Notes: generated by a model from the letters alone, not told the origin. A stretch of DNA of 32,985 bases from DASXTW01 sp046726275 (GCA_046726275.1 JBKPAF010000094.1:1-32985), one strand, 5' to 3'. Counted from the stretch's first letter, positions 21,622 through 29,427 are shown. Program-made: numbers and translations.

Positions 21622-22428
21622 ATGTCCTCGGGCCCTTCTCCACGTCCCGGTTCGGACCGGCCCGAAGACCCTTCCGGGCGGCCTATCACGACCGATCCAC
21701 CACCGGAACCTGAGCAGCGCGCCGTCCCTCACGTGGTCGAAGGCGCACCAGCTCCGGTAACGGCTGACTCCGCGACTCCTGCTCCGGATTCCTCCTCCGG
21801 TGCCGAGGCAGCCAAGCCGAAGGCAAAGAAGGGCGGCGCGTTCGGGTTCGCAAAGGAGCTCCCGTTCCTGCTCGTCGTCGCGTTTGCGTTGGCCCTCCTC
21901 ATCAAGACGTTCCTCATCCAAGCCTTCTTCATCCCGTCCGAGTCGATGCAGAACACGCTCAATCCGGGAGATCGGGTGCTGGTGAACAAGGTCGTCTACC
22001 ACCTCCATCCCCCCCGCCGGGGCGACATCATCGTGTTCTCCGATCCCAACCCGGCCGCCCAGGGCCACAGGAACGCCGTCCAAGCGTTCTGGCACTGGCT
22101 CACCGAGGGGCTGGGCGTCTCCACCAGCCCCGAGAAGGACTTCATCAAGCGTGTGATCGGACTGCCGGGGGAAACGCTGGAGGGCAGAGACGGAGTCGTC
22201 TACATCGACGGCAAGCCCCTCGACGAGCCGTACATCAGGAGCAAGGACGTTCGCCCGTTCGGGCCGGTGCGCGTGCCGGCCGACAGCCTGTTCGTGATGG
22301 GAGACAACCGCACCGACTCCAAGGATTCCCGGTACGGGCTAGGCTTCATCCCGTACGACAACGTGATCGGCCGTGCCTTCGTCATCATCTGGCCGCCGTC
22401 GAGGATCGGGTGGCTTCACGGGACGTGA
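21622..22428 (+). CDS. lepB: Signal peptidase I
   Basis: A 268-residue type I signal peptidase that removes signal peptides at the outer face of the membrane. A Pro/Ser/Ala-rich cytoplasmic tail (1-78) precedes one membrane segment (about 80-101). The Ser/Lys dyad is visible: Ser108 in Pro-Ser-Glu-Ser-Met and Lys176 in Phe-Ile-Lys-Arg-Val-Ile-Gly. Gly-Asp-Asn-Arg-Thr-Asp-Ser-Lys-Asp-Ser-Arg is the family box near the C-terminus. The ATG at 21622 is chosen; the upstream open frame lies over rplS. Order rplS-lepB-rnhB-DUF2469 is characteristic of actinobacteria. Confidence 0.95.
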   Translation: MSSGPSPRPGSDRPEDPSGRPITTDPPPEPEQRAVPHVVEGAPAPVTADSATPAPDSSSGAEAAKPKAKKGGAFGFAKELPFLLVVAFALALLIKTFLIQAFFIPSESMQNTLNPGDRVLVNKVVYHLHPPRRGDIIVFSDPNPAAQGHRNAVQAFWHWLTEGLGVSTSPEKDFIKRVIGLPGETLEGRDGVVYIDGKPLDEPYIRSKDVRPFGPVRVPADSLFVMGDNRTDSKDSRYGLGFIPYDNVIGRAFVIIWPPSRIGWLHGT

Positions 22429-23198
22429 CGAATGCGGCCTCGGACGCCATGAGGCCCATCGACCACTACGAGCGCCAGCTCCACGCGCAGGGGTTCCGCC
22501 TGATCGCCGGTGTGGACGAGGCGGGGAGGGGTGCCCTGGCCGGTCCGCTCCTGGCGGCAGCGGTGATCCTTCCCTGGCCGTTCGACGTGGACGGACTGGC
22601 GGACTCCAAGCTCCTCACGCCGCACCAGCGAGACGAATGGTTCGATCGGATCCGGGAAGCCGCGGTCTCGGTGGCGGTCTGCCGGTCGTTTCCGCGACGG
22701 ATCGACAGCCGCGGGCTGCACGTGTCCAACCTGCGGTTGCTGCGACTCGCCATCAAAGCGCTGGACACGCGGCCCGACTTCGTGCTGACCGATGGGTTTC
22801 CCATGCCGGGCGTTCGGCTGCCGCACCTGTCGATCAAGAAGGGTGACGTCGTGACGGCATCGGTTGCGGCCGCGTCCGTCGTCGCCAAGGTGACCCGGGA
22901 CCGCATGATGGACCGGTACCACCGGCGCTACCCCCGGTACGGCTTCGATCGTCATCGTGGGTACGGGACGGCGTCCCATCGGGCGGCCATCGCTCGGTAC
23001 GGGCCATGCCCGATCCATAGGATGTCCTTCAAGGGCATGGGCCTGTACATGGACGATCGTGAGACCTACCTTCGTCTCTACGGCCGTGGTCTGGTTCCGC
23101 CCAAGGAGCCGCTGGACTCCGGCGATCGAGAAGGGGAGTCACCCGAGACGCTCGAGGTCGACGACCGGCCCGCAGTGGTAGACCTAGAGAACCTATGA
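22425..23198 (+). CDS. rnhB: Ribonuclease HII
   Basis: A 257-residue enzyme that cuts RNA in RNA-DNA hybrids and excises misincorporated ribonucleotides. The catalytic motif Val-Asp-Glu-Ala-Gly-Arg-Gly-Ala-Leu-Ala-Gly-Pro starts near 30, with Leu-Ala-Asp-Ser-Lys-Leu-Leu and the Val-Val-Ala-Lys-Val-Thr-Arg-Asp helix following. Possible starts are GTG 22410, GTG 22425 and ATG 22449; GTG 22425 overlaps the lepB stop as GTGA, the coupling used repeatedly in this window, and is preferred. The last 35 residues after the catalytic core are acidic and unconserved. Confidence 0.93.
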   Translation: MTNAASDAMRPIDHYERQLHAQGFRLIAGVDEAGRGALAGPLLAAAVILPWPFDVDGLADSKLLTPHQRDEWFDRIREAAVSVAVCRSFPRRIDSRGLHVSNLRLLRLAIKALDTRPDFVLTDGFPMPGVRLPHLSIKKGDVVTASVAAASVVAKVTRDRMMDRYHRRYPRYGFDRHRGYGTASHRAAIARYGPCPIHRMSFKGMGLYMDDRETYLRLYGRGLVPPKEPLDSGDREGESPETLEVDDRPAVVDLENL

Positions 23199-23211
23199 GG
23201 GGTCAGGCGAG

Positions 23212-23556
23212 ATGAGCGACGAGGACATCGAGCGGTTCGAGGACGATCTGGAGATCCGTCTGTGGCGCGAGTACCGCGACGTCGTGCAGATGTTCTCCTA
23301 CGTCGTTGAGACCGAACGGCGCTTCTACCTCGCCAACCGCGTTGACCTCAAGAAGCACGACGATGCGGGCGGAGTGTGGTTCGAGGTCGAGCTGACCGAC
23401 GCCTGGGTGTGGGACATGTACCGACCCGCCCGGTTTGTGACGAAGGTGCAGGTGGTTACCACCAGGGACGTGAACGTCGAGGAGCTCTCGCACAAGGAGA
23501 TCGCCCCCGACGACGCCCTGGGCGTGACGCCCGACCCCGCCGACCCGCTCGAGTAG
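23212..23556 (+). CDS. DUF2469 family protein (actinobacterial)
   Basis: A 114-residue acidic protein beginning Met-Ser-Asp-Glu-Asp-Ile-Glu-Arg-Phe-Glu, with Leu-Trp-Arg-Glu-Tyr-Arg-Asp-Val and Val-Glu-Thr-Glu-Arg-Arg-Phe-Tyr-Leu-Ala-Asn. This is the DUF2469 family, restricted to Actinomycetota as far as I know and nearly always next to rnhB. Its function is unknown. The ATG has GAGGGG (23197-23202) nine bases upstream. It is one of the best taxonomic markers in the window. Confidence 0.92.
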   Translation: MSDEDIERFEDDLEIRLWREYRDVVQMFSYVVETERRFYLANRVDLKKHDDAGGVWFEVELTDAWVWDMYRPARFVTKVQVVTTRDVNVEELSHKEIAPDDALGVTPDPADPLE

Positions 23557-23595
23557 ACCTCACGCCGGGCGGTTTCGAGCCGGTCCGTAGGCGCA

Positions 23596-23618
23596 GCCGA
23601 CGACTCCATGTCGTCGGC
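23596..23618 (+). terminator. Strong hairpin between DUF2469 gene and yraN
   Basis: GCCGACGAC (23596-23604) and GTCGTCGGC (23610-23618) form a perfect 9-bp stem with a TCCAT loop, 39 bases after the DUF2469 stop. No T-run follows, so it may be a non-canonical terminator, an mRNA-processing or a stability element. The possible yraN ATG at 23608 sits in its loop, which argues for the later ATG at 23638. Confidence 0.45.
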
Positions 23619-23637
23619 ACGGTCGACACTTCCGTCG

Positions 23638-24003
23638 ATGAGCGAGCCACCGACCCGACTCGATTGTGGACGGGCAGGAGAAGCGGCTGCCCTGGCTCAC
23701 TACCGCCGGGGTGGGTATCGGGAGGTGGCTCGCAACTGGCGGTGCGGGCTGGGCGAGCTCGACCTCGTCGTCGCGAAAGGTTCGCTGATGATCTTCTGCG
23801 AGGTGAAGGCGAGACGGGGGCTCAGGTTCGGCGGCCCGCATGAGGCGGTGACCTGGAAGAAGCAGCGGAAGCTCAGGATTCTCGCCGAGGCGTTTCTGGC
23901 GGCCTCTGGGCATCAGCCATCCTCGATCAGATTCGACGTGGCGAGCGTGTTGCTCGACCCTGCGGACAACGCGACCGTGTTCGTGTTCGAGAGCGCATTC
24001 TGA
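23638..24003 (+). CDS. yraN: YraN family putative endonuclease (UPF0102)
   Basis: A 121-residue protein of the YraN/UPF0102 family, predicted to have a restriction-endonuclease-like fold related to Holliday-junction resolvases. Gly-Arg-Ala-Gly-Glu is followed by Ala-Arg-Asn-Trp-Arg-Cys-Gly-Leu-Gly-Glu-Leu-Asp-Leu-Val and the metal site Glu-Val-Lys-Ala-Arg-Arg. Activity in cells is not established for the family. ATG 23638 gives the usual length; ATG 23608 lies in a hairpin loop and adds ten non-conserved residues. In the usual order it precedes yifB and dprA. Confidence 0.88.
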   Translation: MSEPPTRLDCGRAGEAAALAHYRRGGYREVARNWRCGLGELDLVVAKGSLMIFCEVKARRGLRFGGPHEAVTWKKQRKLRILAEAFLAASGHQPSSIRFDVASVLLDPADNATVFVFESAF

Positions 24004-24056
24004 TCTGGCTGCGCAGGTCACCGTCCGTGACCACCGGGCATGTCGGTGGCTCGACC

Positions 24057-24062
24057 TACCCT
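24057..24062 (+). promoter_or_regulatory. Possible -10 element for yifB (leaderless)
   Basis: TACCCT lies seven bases before the ATG at 24070 and matches only the conserved T, A and final T of a -10. It is listed because the spacing repeats what is seen at smc and the tetR divergon, and because yifB lacks a visible ribosome binding site. Confidence 0.25.
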
Positions 24063-24069
24063 GCGGACG

Positions 24070-25611
24070 ATGTACGGCAGGGTTTTCGGGGTCGCCGTGG
24101 TGGGGGTCCACGGCCACCTCATCAAGGTGGAAGCGCACGTCGGGAGGGGCTTGCCCTCGCTCACGATCACCGGACTGCCCGGTGCGGCGGTACAAGATGC
24201 GCGGGACAGGGTCCGTCCTGCCGTCGAGGGCTCGGGACTGGAATGGCCCCTCCGGCGGGTGGTCGTCAATCTGTCTCCGGCGGGTACGAGGAAAGACGGC
24301 CCCGGCTTCGATCTACCCATCGCGCTGGGGGTGCTGGCGGCGTCCGCCCAGGTCCCGAGGCGCCTGTTGTCGGCGTACGCGTTCGCCGGAGAGCTCTCCC
24401 TCAAGGGTGAGCTCGTCGCGACGCCGGGGATCCTCGCCGTTGCCATCGCCGCGGCGAGGGGCGACCTCGAAGGGGTCGTAGTGCCCGAGGAGAACCTCGC
24501 CGAAGCGGAGCTCGTGGAAGGGCTGCACGTGGTGGCCGCGCCTTCGCTGGCGGCCGTCGTCGGTTTCCTCCGCGGCGAGGAGGTCCCCCGGGCTTCCGGC
24601 TCGCCTGCGCCTGCCGCGCGGGCGGACCCCGGATCTGCCGTGGACTTCTCCGAGATCCGGGGCCAGGGCGCGGCCCGCCGCGCGCTCGAGATCGCGGCGG
24701 CGGGAGGTCACAACGCATTGCTGATCGGGCCGCCGGGTGCGGGTAAGACCATGCTCGCCCGGCGGCTTCCCTCAATCCTTCCCACGATGACCCGGCAGGA
24801 GGCGCTCGAGGTCACCAGGCTTCACTCCGTCGCGGGGATCCTCACCGGCGGGGGATTGGTGGGCACCCGTCCGTTCCGAGCCCCTCACCACACGATCTCG
24901 CCGGCCGGGCTGATCGGGGGCGGATCCGGATTCCTCAGGCCCGGAGAGGCATCGCTCGCCCATAACGGAGTCCTGTTCCTGGACGAGTTCACCGAGTTTC
25001 GCCGTGATGCCGTGGAGGGTCTGCGGCAGCCGCTTGAGGATGGCCGGATCGTGGTGGCCCGAGCCGCGGGTGCGGTCGAGTTCCCCGCTCGGTTCGCCCT
25101 GATCGCCGCGTCGAATCCGTGCCCCTGCGGATTCGAGGGGGACGTGAGGCGGCACTGCCGGTGCCTGCCCAATCGCCTCGAGGCCTACCGGCAGCGGCTG
25201 TCGGGGCCCATGCTCGATCGCGTCGACCTCCAGCTCTCGGTGCCCCGGTTGACCCGGTCAGAGCTCCTCGGGTCCGAGCTCGGCGAGGCTTCCTCGGTCG
25301 TCAGGGCGCGCGTGGAGGTCGCGCGAGATCGGCAGCGCACGCGCTTGAGCCAGACGCCGTGGAGCTGCAACTCCCAGATGCCCGGGGCGATGGCCCGGCG
25401 GGAGGCCCGTCTGACCGACTCCGCCGAAGCATTGCTGTCGGGCGCAGTGGAGGGCCTGTTGCTCTCCGGCCGATCCTTCGACCGGGTGCTGAAGGTCGCG
25501 CGAACCATCGCGGACCTCGCTGGGCGAGAAGAGGTCGAGCGGGGGGACGTGGCCGAGGCCCTCGGTTACCGGTCGGGCGCGCGATCCGAGGAGGTGGCCA
25601 GCGTGGGATGA
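24070..25611 (+). CDS. YifB family magnesium chelatase-like AAA ATPase (ComM-related)
   Basis: A 513-residue protein. An N-terminal Lon-protease-like ChlI domain (about 20-145) contains Gly-Leu-Pro-Gly-Ala-Ala-Val and Gly-Pro-Gly-Phe-Asp-Leu-Pro-Ile-Ala. The AAA domain has Gly-Pro-Pro-Gly-Ala-Gly-Lys-Thr and Leu-Phe-Leu-Asp-Glu-Phe-Thr-Glu-Phe, plus a Cys cluster (Cys-Pro-Cys-Gly, His-Cys-Arg-Cys), and a C-terminal Mg-chelatase domain follows. ComM, a relative, is a helicase that promotes branch migration in natural transformation. The ATG at 24070 is chosen because the family begins Tyr-x-x-Val just before Val-Val-Gly-Val-His-Gly. dprA overlaps by ATGA, which fits a DNA-uptake or recombination role. 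Confidence 0.92.
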   Translation: MYGRVFGVAVVGVHGHLIKVEAHVGRGLPSLTITGLPGAAVQDARDRVRPAVEGSGLEWPLRRVVVNLSPAGTRKDGPGFDLPIALGVLAASAQVPRRLLSAYAFAGELSLKGELVATPGILAVAIAAARGDLEGVVVPEENLAEAELVEGLHVVAAPSLAAVVGFLRGEEVPRASGSPAPAARADPGSAVDFSEIRGQGAARRALEIAAAGGHNALLIGPPGAGKTMLARRLPSILPTMTRQEALEVTRLHSVAGILTGGGLVGTRPFRAPHHTISPAGLIGGGSGFLRPGEASLAHNGVLFLDEFTEFRRDAVEGLRQPLEDGRIVVARAAGAVEFPARFALIAASNPCPCGFEGDVRRHCRCLPNRLEAYRQRLSGPMLDRVDLQLSVPRLTRSELLGSELGEASSVVRARVEVARDRQRTRLSQTPWSCNSQMPGAMARREARLTDSAEALLSGAVEGLLLSGRSFDRVLKVARTIADLAGREEVERGDVAEALGYRSGARSEEVASVG

Positions 25612-26795
25612 GGGATTCGGGCCTTGGGGATCACCACGCCCTTGCCGTGACCGGAGGAGTCAGTGATGGAACCGCGGGGTCGAAATGGCCGCGGAGGTTC
25701 GTCTCCGGAACGGAGGATCGTGAGGCGCTTGCCCTCCTGCTCGGTCTCGCCTCGCTCACCCCTCGTCGGCTCCTGGAAGCGGCTCAGTCCCGGCGGTCTG
25801 CTCGGGCCTGCCTGCTCGCGGTGCGGGAGGGTCGGATCGGAAGCGAGGGGGACCGTGCCCACGCCCGAGCGCAACGGGGTGGTGACATCCTCGCGAAGCT
25901 TCCGGCGACCGAGTCTCGGCTGGTGGCGACGGGTGACCATGAGTACCCACGCGAGCTTTGCGATCTGTTCGATCCTCCAGCAGGGCTGTTCGTCAGGGGG
26001 TGGCCCCTTCCGCGGCTCGAACCCCGGGTGGCTATCGTCGGGGCGCGGAACTGCTCGTCGGGGGGACGAGAGATCGCCACGATGCTGGCGGCCGCCCTCG
26101 CCCGGGCCGGTGTGTGCGTGGTGAGCGGTGGAGCCCGAGGAATCGACTCGGCGGCCCACCGCGGGGCCCTTGAAGCCGGAGGGACGAGCGTGGCGGTTCT
26201 CGGGTGCGGCATCGACGTGCCGTACCCCCGCCAGAACCGCAGGCTCCTCGAGCGGGTCGCCGCTTCGGGCGCGCTGGTGAGCGAGTATCCCCCTGGACTT
26301 CCGCCGGAGCCCTACCGGTTCCCGGCTCGGAATCGCATCGTGGCAGCGCTCTCGCGAGCCGTCGTTGTCGTGGAGGGCGCCTCGGGGAGCGGGTCGATGA
26401 TCACGGCCGATCACGTTCTGGACCTCGGGCGCGAGGTCTTCGCCGTCCCCGGAGCCTGGACGAGCGCGTTGTCCGCGGTTCCGCATTCCCTCATCCGCGA
26501 CGGAGCCACGTTGATCCGGGGCGCGGACGACCTGCTGGCGGACCTGGGTCTGGAGCGAGCATCGGAGGAGGCTCGCGGAGGTGAGCCCGGCACGCCTGCT
26601 CTCGGGTTGGGAGTGGACGAACGCAAGGTCTGGGACGCCCTCACCGAGGCCTCGCCTCCCGACACGGTCGCTCGCCGGACGGGCCTTCCGCTCCCCTCGG
26701 TGATCTCGGCGCTGGTCGGCCTGGAGATGCGGAGCCTGATCCGGCACGTGGGCGGGCGATTTGAGCGGCGGCTGGGAGACAAGGGAAGCTCTTGA
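25608..26795 (+). CDS. dprA: DNA-processing protein DprA
   Basis: A 395-residue single-strand DNA-binding protein that loads RecA in natural transformation. A helical N-terminal region (about 40-130) is followed by the Rossmann-like core: Val-Ala-Ile-Val-Gly-Ala-Arg, Ser-Gly-Gly-Ala-Arg-Gly-Ile-Asp, Gly-Cys-Gly-Ile-Asp and Phe-Pro-Ala-Arg-Asn-Arg-Ile-Val-Ala. A C-terminal winged-helix domain (about 325-390) is also seen. The ATG overlaps the yifB stop (ATGA). Whether the organism is competent cannot be told; no comEC or pilus genes are here, and DprA is widespread in non-competent bacteria. Confidence 0.94.
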   Translation: MRDSGLGDHHALAVTGGVSDGTAGSKWPRRFVSGTEDREALALLLGLASLTPRRLLEAAQSRRSARACLLAVREGRIGSEGDRAHARAQRGGDILAKLPATESRLVATGDHEYPRELCDLFDPPAGLFVRGWPLPRLEPRVAIVGARNCSSGGREIATMLAAALARAGVCVVSGGARGIDSAAHRGALEAGGTSVAVLGCGIDVPYPRQNRRLLERVAASGALVSEYPPGLPPEPYRFPARNRIVAALSRAVVVVEGASGSGSMITADHVLDLGREVFAVPGAWTSALSAVPHSLIRDGATLIRGADDLLADLGLERASEEARGGEPGTPALGLGVDERKVWDALTEASPPDTVARRTGLPLPSVISALVGLEMRSLIRHVGGRFERRLGDKGSS

Positions 26796-26873
26796 TCCGC
26801 GGATTCGTTGTGCTACAAGTCGGGGGTTCATCTCGCGAGCCGGAGGACATCCACGGGTTCCAACGCCACAGTC

Positions 26874-27824
26874 GTGCCCGCAGACGCCAGGGCGATCGCC
26901 GCGTTCGTGGACCACCTCCGCCTCGAGCGAGGGCTTTCCGCGCACACCGTTCTCGCCTACCGGAACGATCTGACCTCGCTCTCCATGTTCCTGGCCCGAG
27001 GCCACCGCAGCTTCTTCGACGCGGATCATTCCCTGCTTCGACGCTGGCTGGCCCAGCTCCGGACCCGCGGCTATGCGCGCAGCAGCCTGCACCGGAAGGC
27101 GGCAGCCGTTCGGACCTTCTACTCGTGGGCGACCCGGCGCGGGATCGTGAAAACCAACCCAGCGGTGCTGCTCTCCGGGCCCACTCCGACTTCGCGTCTT
27201 CCAACCGTCCTCAAGGCGCCGGAGGCGGAGCTTCTCGCCACGGCTCCGGGGTGGTCGGGCGCGGGTGCCGATGCAACCAGAGCGGCCAGGGTGCTCCGGG
27301 ATCGGGCGGTGCTCGAGCTCTTGTACGGATGCGGCCTTCGGGTCGCCGAGCTCTGTGGGCTGGACGTTGAGGACGTCGACGTCGATGGGCAGAGGGTGAG
27401 GGTGATGGGCAAGGGGCGGAAGGAGCGGGTGGTTCCAATGGGGGACTTCGCCGCACGGGCCGTGGGCGATTACCTTGCGTCGGGGCGCGCCGCTTTTCTG
27501 CCCTCCAGCGACGAAGGGAAAGGAGAGTCTCTTCGTGAACCAGACCGATCCGCGCTGTTCCTCAACCGCCGGCGCAAGCGGCTGGGGGCTCGAGACGCCC
27601 GGGCGCTTGTTGAACGATATGTGCGAGAGGTTCTGGAGGGGCGGAAGGTGAGCCCCCACACGCTCCGCCATTCCTTCGCCACCCACCTGCTCGAGGGTGG
27701 AGCGGACATCCGGACCGTGCAGGACCTCCTGGGACACGCGAGTCTGGCCACGACGCAGAGATACACCCACGTCTCAAGGGGTAGGCTGTTCGACGCATAC
27801 CGACAAAGTCACCCGAGAGCCTGA
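26874..27824 (+). CDS. xerC: Tyrosine recombinase XerC
   Basis: A 316-residue recombinase that resolves chromosome dimers at dif. The N-terminal SAM-like domain has Phe-Val-Asp-His-Leu-Arg-Leu-Glu-Arg-Gly-Leu-Ser-Ala-His-Thr. The catalytic residues are all visible: Arg in Gly-Cys-Gly-Leu-Arg-Val-Ala-Glu, Lys in Gly-Lys-Gly-Arg-Lys-Glu-Arg, His-Thr-Leu-Arg-His, Leu-Leu-Gly-His and the nucleophile in Thr-Gln-Arg-Tyr-Thr-His-Val. GTG 26874 gives the family N-terminus; the frame continues to a TTG at 26808 with unconserved residues. A loop of about 30 residues near Asp-Glu-Gly-Lys-Gly-Glu is longer than usual. The stop overlaps the whiG start (TGATG). Confidence 0.93.
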   Translation: MPADARAIAAFVDHLRLERGLSAHTVLAYRNDLTSLSMFLARGHRSFFDADHSLLRRWLAQLRTRGYARSSLHRKAAAVRTFYSWATRRGIVKTNPAVLLSGPTPTSRLPTVLKAPEAELLATAPGWSGAGADATRAARVLRDRAVLELLYGCGLRVAELCGLDVEDVDVDGQRVRVMGKGRKERVVPMGDFAARAVGDYLASGRAAFLPSSDEGKGESLREPDRSALFLNRRRKRLGARDARALVERYVREVLEGRKVSPHTLRHSFATHLLEGGADIRTVQDLLGHASLATTQRYTHVSRGRLFDAYRQSHPRA

Positions 27825-28657
27825 TGCCCAGTCGCGTTTCGTCTTCGAGGGCCTCCCGCGGACGCAGCTCCGGGGGGGCTAAGCTCAAACAAGGCATGTC
27901 CCTCGAGGAGCTCTGGGAGCAGTTCAAAGAGACCGGCTCGCAGGACGCGCGTGAGCAGCTCATCGTCCACTACGCCCCCCTGGTGAAGTATGTGGCCAGC
28001 AGAGTGGCGACCGGCCTTCCGGCTAACGTCGAACAGGCGGATCTGGTCTCCTACGGGATCTTCGGGCTGATCGACGCGTTGGAGAAATTCGACAGGTCCC
28101 GCGAGATCAAGTTCGAGACGTATGCCATCCCGAGGATCCGCGGCGCCATCATCGACGAGCTCCGTTCGCTCGACTGGGTACCCCGCTCCGTCCGCTTCAA
28201 GGCCAGAGAGGTGGAGAAGGCGTACACGGAGTTGGAGGCCAAGCTGAAGCACGCTCCTTCCGACGCGGAAGTCGCCGAGCATCTGGGAGTGAGCCTGGCC
28301 GAGCTCCATGACATCGTGACCCAGATCTCGTTCGTGACCGTGACCGCGCTTGAAGAGGTGGTCTCGACGGGGGCTGATCGCGGAGAGTCGCTCTCACTCC
28401 TTGACACGTTGGCGGACATGGCGGCGATCGATCCCTCCTCGGGGATCGAGGGAAACGAGACACGGGCGATGCTCTCCGCGGCCATCAACTCGCTCTCGGA
28501 GCGCGAGAAGATCGTCATCACGCTGTACTACTTCGAGGGCCTGACGCTAGCGGAGATCGGGGACGTCCTCGGGGTCACCGAGTCGCGCGTGTGCCAGATC
28601 CACACCAAAGCAGTCGGTCTGCTCCGCAACAATCTCCGGGAGCAGGACGACACCTAG
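27824..28657 (+). CDS. whiG: RNA polymerase sigma factor, FliA/WhiG family
   Basis: A 277-residue sigma factor of the sigma-28 type. Region 2 shows Tyr-Ala-Pro-Leu-Val-Lys-Tyr-Val-Ala and Asp-Leu-Val-Ser-Tyr-Gly-Ile-Phe-Gly-Leu-Ile-Asp-Ala, then Tyr-Ala-Ile-Pro-Arg-Ile-Arg-Gly-Ala. Region 3 starts Val-Pro-Arg-Ser-Val-Arg, and region 4 ends in a helix-turn-helix (Leu-Thr-Leu-Ala-Glu-Ile-Gly-Asp-Val-Leu, Glu-Ser-Arg-Val-Cys-Gln-Ile-His). In Streptomyces WhiG drives early sporulation genes and lies near rpsB; in motile actinobacteria the family serves flagellar genes. No anti-sigma or flagellar gene is here. ATG 27824 overlaps the xerC stop (TGATG) and adds a Ser/Arg-rich tail; ATG 27896 is an alternative start. 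Confidence 0.93.
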   Translation: MPSRVSSSRASRGRSSGGAKLKQGMSLEELWEQFKETGSQDAREQLIVHYAPLVKYVASRVATGLPANVEQADLVSYGIFGLIDALEKFDRSREIKFETYAIPRIRGAIIDELRSLDWVPRSVRFKAREVEKAYTELEAKLKHAPSDAEVAEHLGVSLAELHDIVTQISFVTVTALEEVVSTGADRGESLSLLDTLADMAAIDPSSGIEGNETRAMLSAAINSLSEREKIVITLYYFEGLTLAEIGDVLGVTESRVCQIHTKAVGLLRNNLREQDDT

Positions 28658-28675
28658 CGGTCGCCATCGCTGGCC

Positions 28676-28700
28676 GGGCCGGTAGTGGCCCTCTTTGGTT
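28676..28700 (+). terminator. Rho-independent terminator candidate after whiG
   Basis: GGGCC (28676-28680) and GGCCC (28687-28691) pair across GGTAGT, followed by TCTTTGGTT, the only hairpin with a T-rich tail noticed in this window. It lies 19 bases after the whiG stop and would end the yifB-dprA-xerC-whiG transcript. Confidence 0.5.
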
Positions 28701-28807
28701 AGATCGGGGAGAAAAACCGCTCACCTGTGAGGTCTTTCATAGCGTTCGAGTCGAAAACAAAGTACGGTCGATCCGCTGACCCCCGGGCGTCGGAGGCGAG
28801 ACACGTT
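28701..28807 (+). promoter_or_regulatory. AT-richer leader of the M23 peptidase gene with two palindromes
   Basis: This non-coding stretch is richer in A and T than its surroundings. It contains CTCAC-CT-GTGAG (28720-28731) and TTCGA-G-TCGAA (28745-28755), both perfect inverted repeats and possible operators. A TACGGT at 28763-28768 could be a -10 element, but no -35 is clear. Cell-wall hydrolase genes in actinobacteria are often under c-di-AMP riboswitches; I could not match that consensus here. Confidence 0.3.
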
Positions 28808-29416
28808 TTGACGCCCGTACGTATCTGCTTCGCTGCCTTCCTGGCGCTTTCGGGAATCGCGGCGGTCTCCCCGCCCTCTCCTGCCGCCGTCGTCCCCGGC
28901 CGGGTGCCGGATTACGGTTCGTACTCGTGGCCCCTTCGGGGGCGGGTCATCCGAGGGTTCGAGCCACCTCCCGGCGACTATGAAGCAGGGCACCGAGGCA
29001 TCGACATCGCCGCCGCGTTCGGAACCGAGGTCAAGGCGGCGCGGGAGGGAATCGTCGCCTTCGCCGGGTGGGTCGGAGGCTCCCTCTTCGTCTCGATCGA
29101 CCACACCGACGGCGTCCGGACGACGTATTCATGGCTGTCGGACGTACAGGTACAAAAGGGACAATCCGTGGCCCGGGGAAACGTCGTGGCACGCAGCGGC
29201 CACGGGCATCCGGAGGTCCCGGAGCCGCATCTTCACTTCGGCGCAAGGGTCGGCTCCACCTACATCGACCCGATGCTCCTCCTGGAGGGGGTCGACGTCT
29301 CGAATCTCATCCATCTGGCGCCCCTCCAGGAGGCTGAGGGAACCGCGCAGATCCGAACATGGCCGTTCGGCCTCTCCGGTGTGGCGATACGGGGTCCTCC
29401 CCGTGGCTCAACCTAG
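28808..29416 (+). CDS. Exported M23-family (LytM) metallopeptidase
   Basis: A 202-residue protein with an N-terminal signal peptide (Val-Arg-Ile-Cys-Phe-Ala-Ala-Phe-Leu-Ala-Leu, cleavage near Ser-Pro-Ala-Ala) and a LytM domain. Zinc ligands are visible in Gly-His-Arg-Gly-Ile-Asp-Ile and Pro-His-Leu-His-Phe-Gly. Such enzymes cut peptidoglycan cross-links or bind them as cofactors. TTG 28808 has GGAGG 11 bases upstream and leaves a normal signal peptide, so it is preferred to GTG 28727, which would put 27 charged residues ahead of it. An M23 gene next to rpsB is usual in actinobacteria, though there often on the opposite strand. Confidence 0.87.
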   Translation: MTPVRICFAAFLALSGIAAVSPPSPAAVVPGRVPDYGSYSWPLRGRVIRGFEPPPGDYEAGHRGIDIAAAFGTEVKAAREGIVAFAGWVGGSLFVSIDHTDGVRTTYSWLSDVQVQKGQSVARGNVVARSGHGHPEVPEPHLHFGARVGSTYIDPMLLLEGVDVSNLIHLAPLQEAEGTAQIRTWPFGLSGVAIRGPPRGST

Positions 29417-29419
29417 AAT
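29414..29419 (+). promoter_or_regulatory. -10 element overlapping the M23 stop codon
   Basis: TAGAAT at 29414-29419 includes the TAG stop of the peptidase gene and ends eight bases before the TTG start of the next gene, giving another apparently leaderless start. Confidence 0.4.
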
Positions 29420-29427
29420 GGGCGGTC

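Noticed and set aside
25566..27770. A 734-codon minus-strand frame across dprA and xerC
   Set aside because: It is a shadow of two clear + strand genes with all catalytic residues of XerC and the DprA core; the antisense product has no recognisable domain.
26874..27824. Tyrosine recombinase as a phage integrase or island boundary
   Set aside because: It has XerC length and sits in the usual dprA-xerC-whiG order, with no att repeats, tRNA or phage genes near it.
28701..28807. c-di-AMP or c-di-GMP riboswitch before the M23 gene
   Set aside because: The conserved blocks I remember for either riboswitch could not be matched; only short palindromes are visible. A covariance search would decide.
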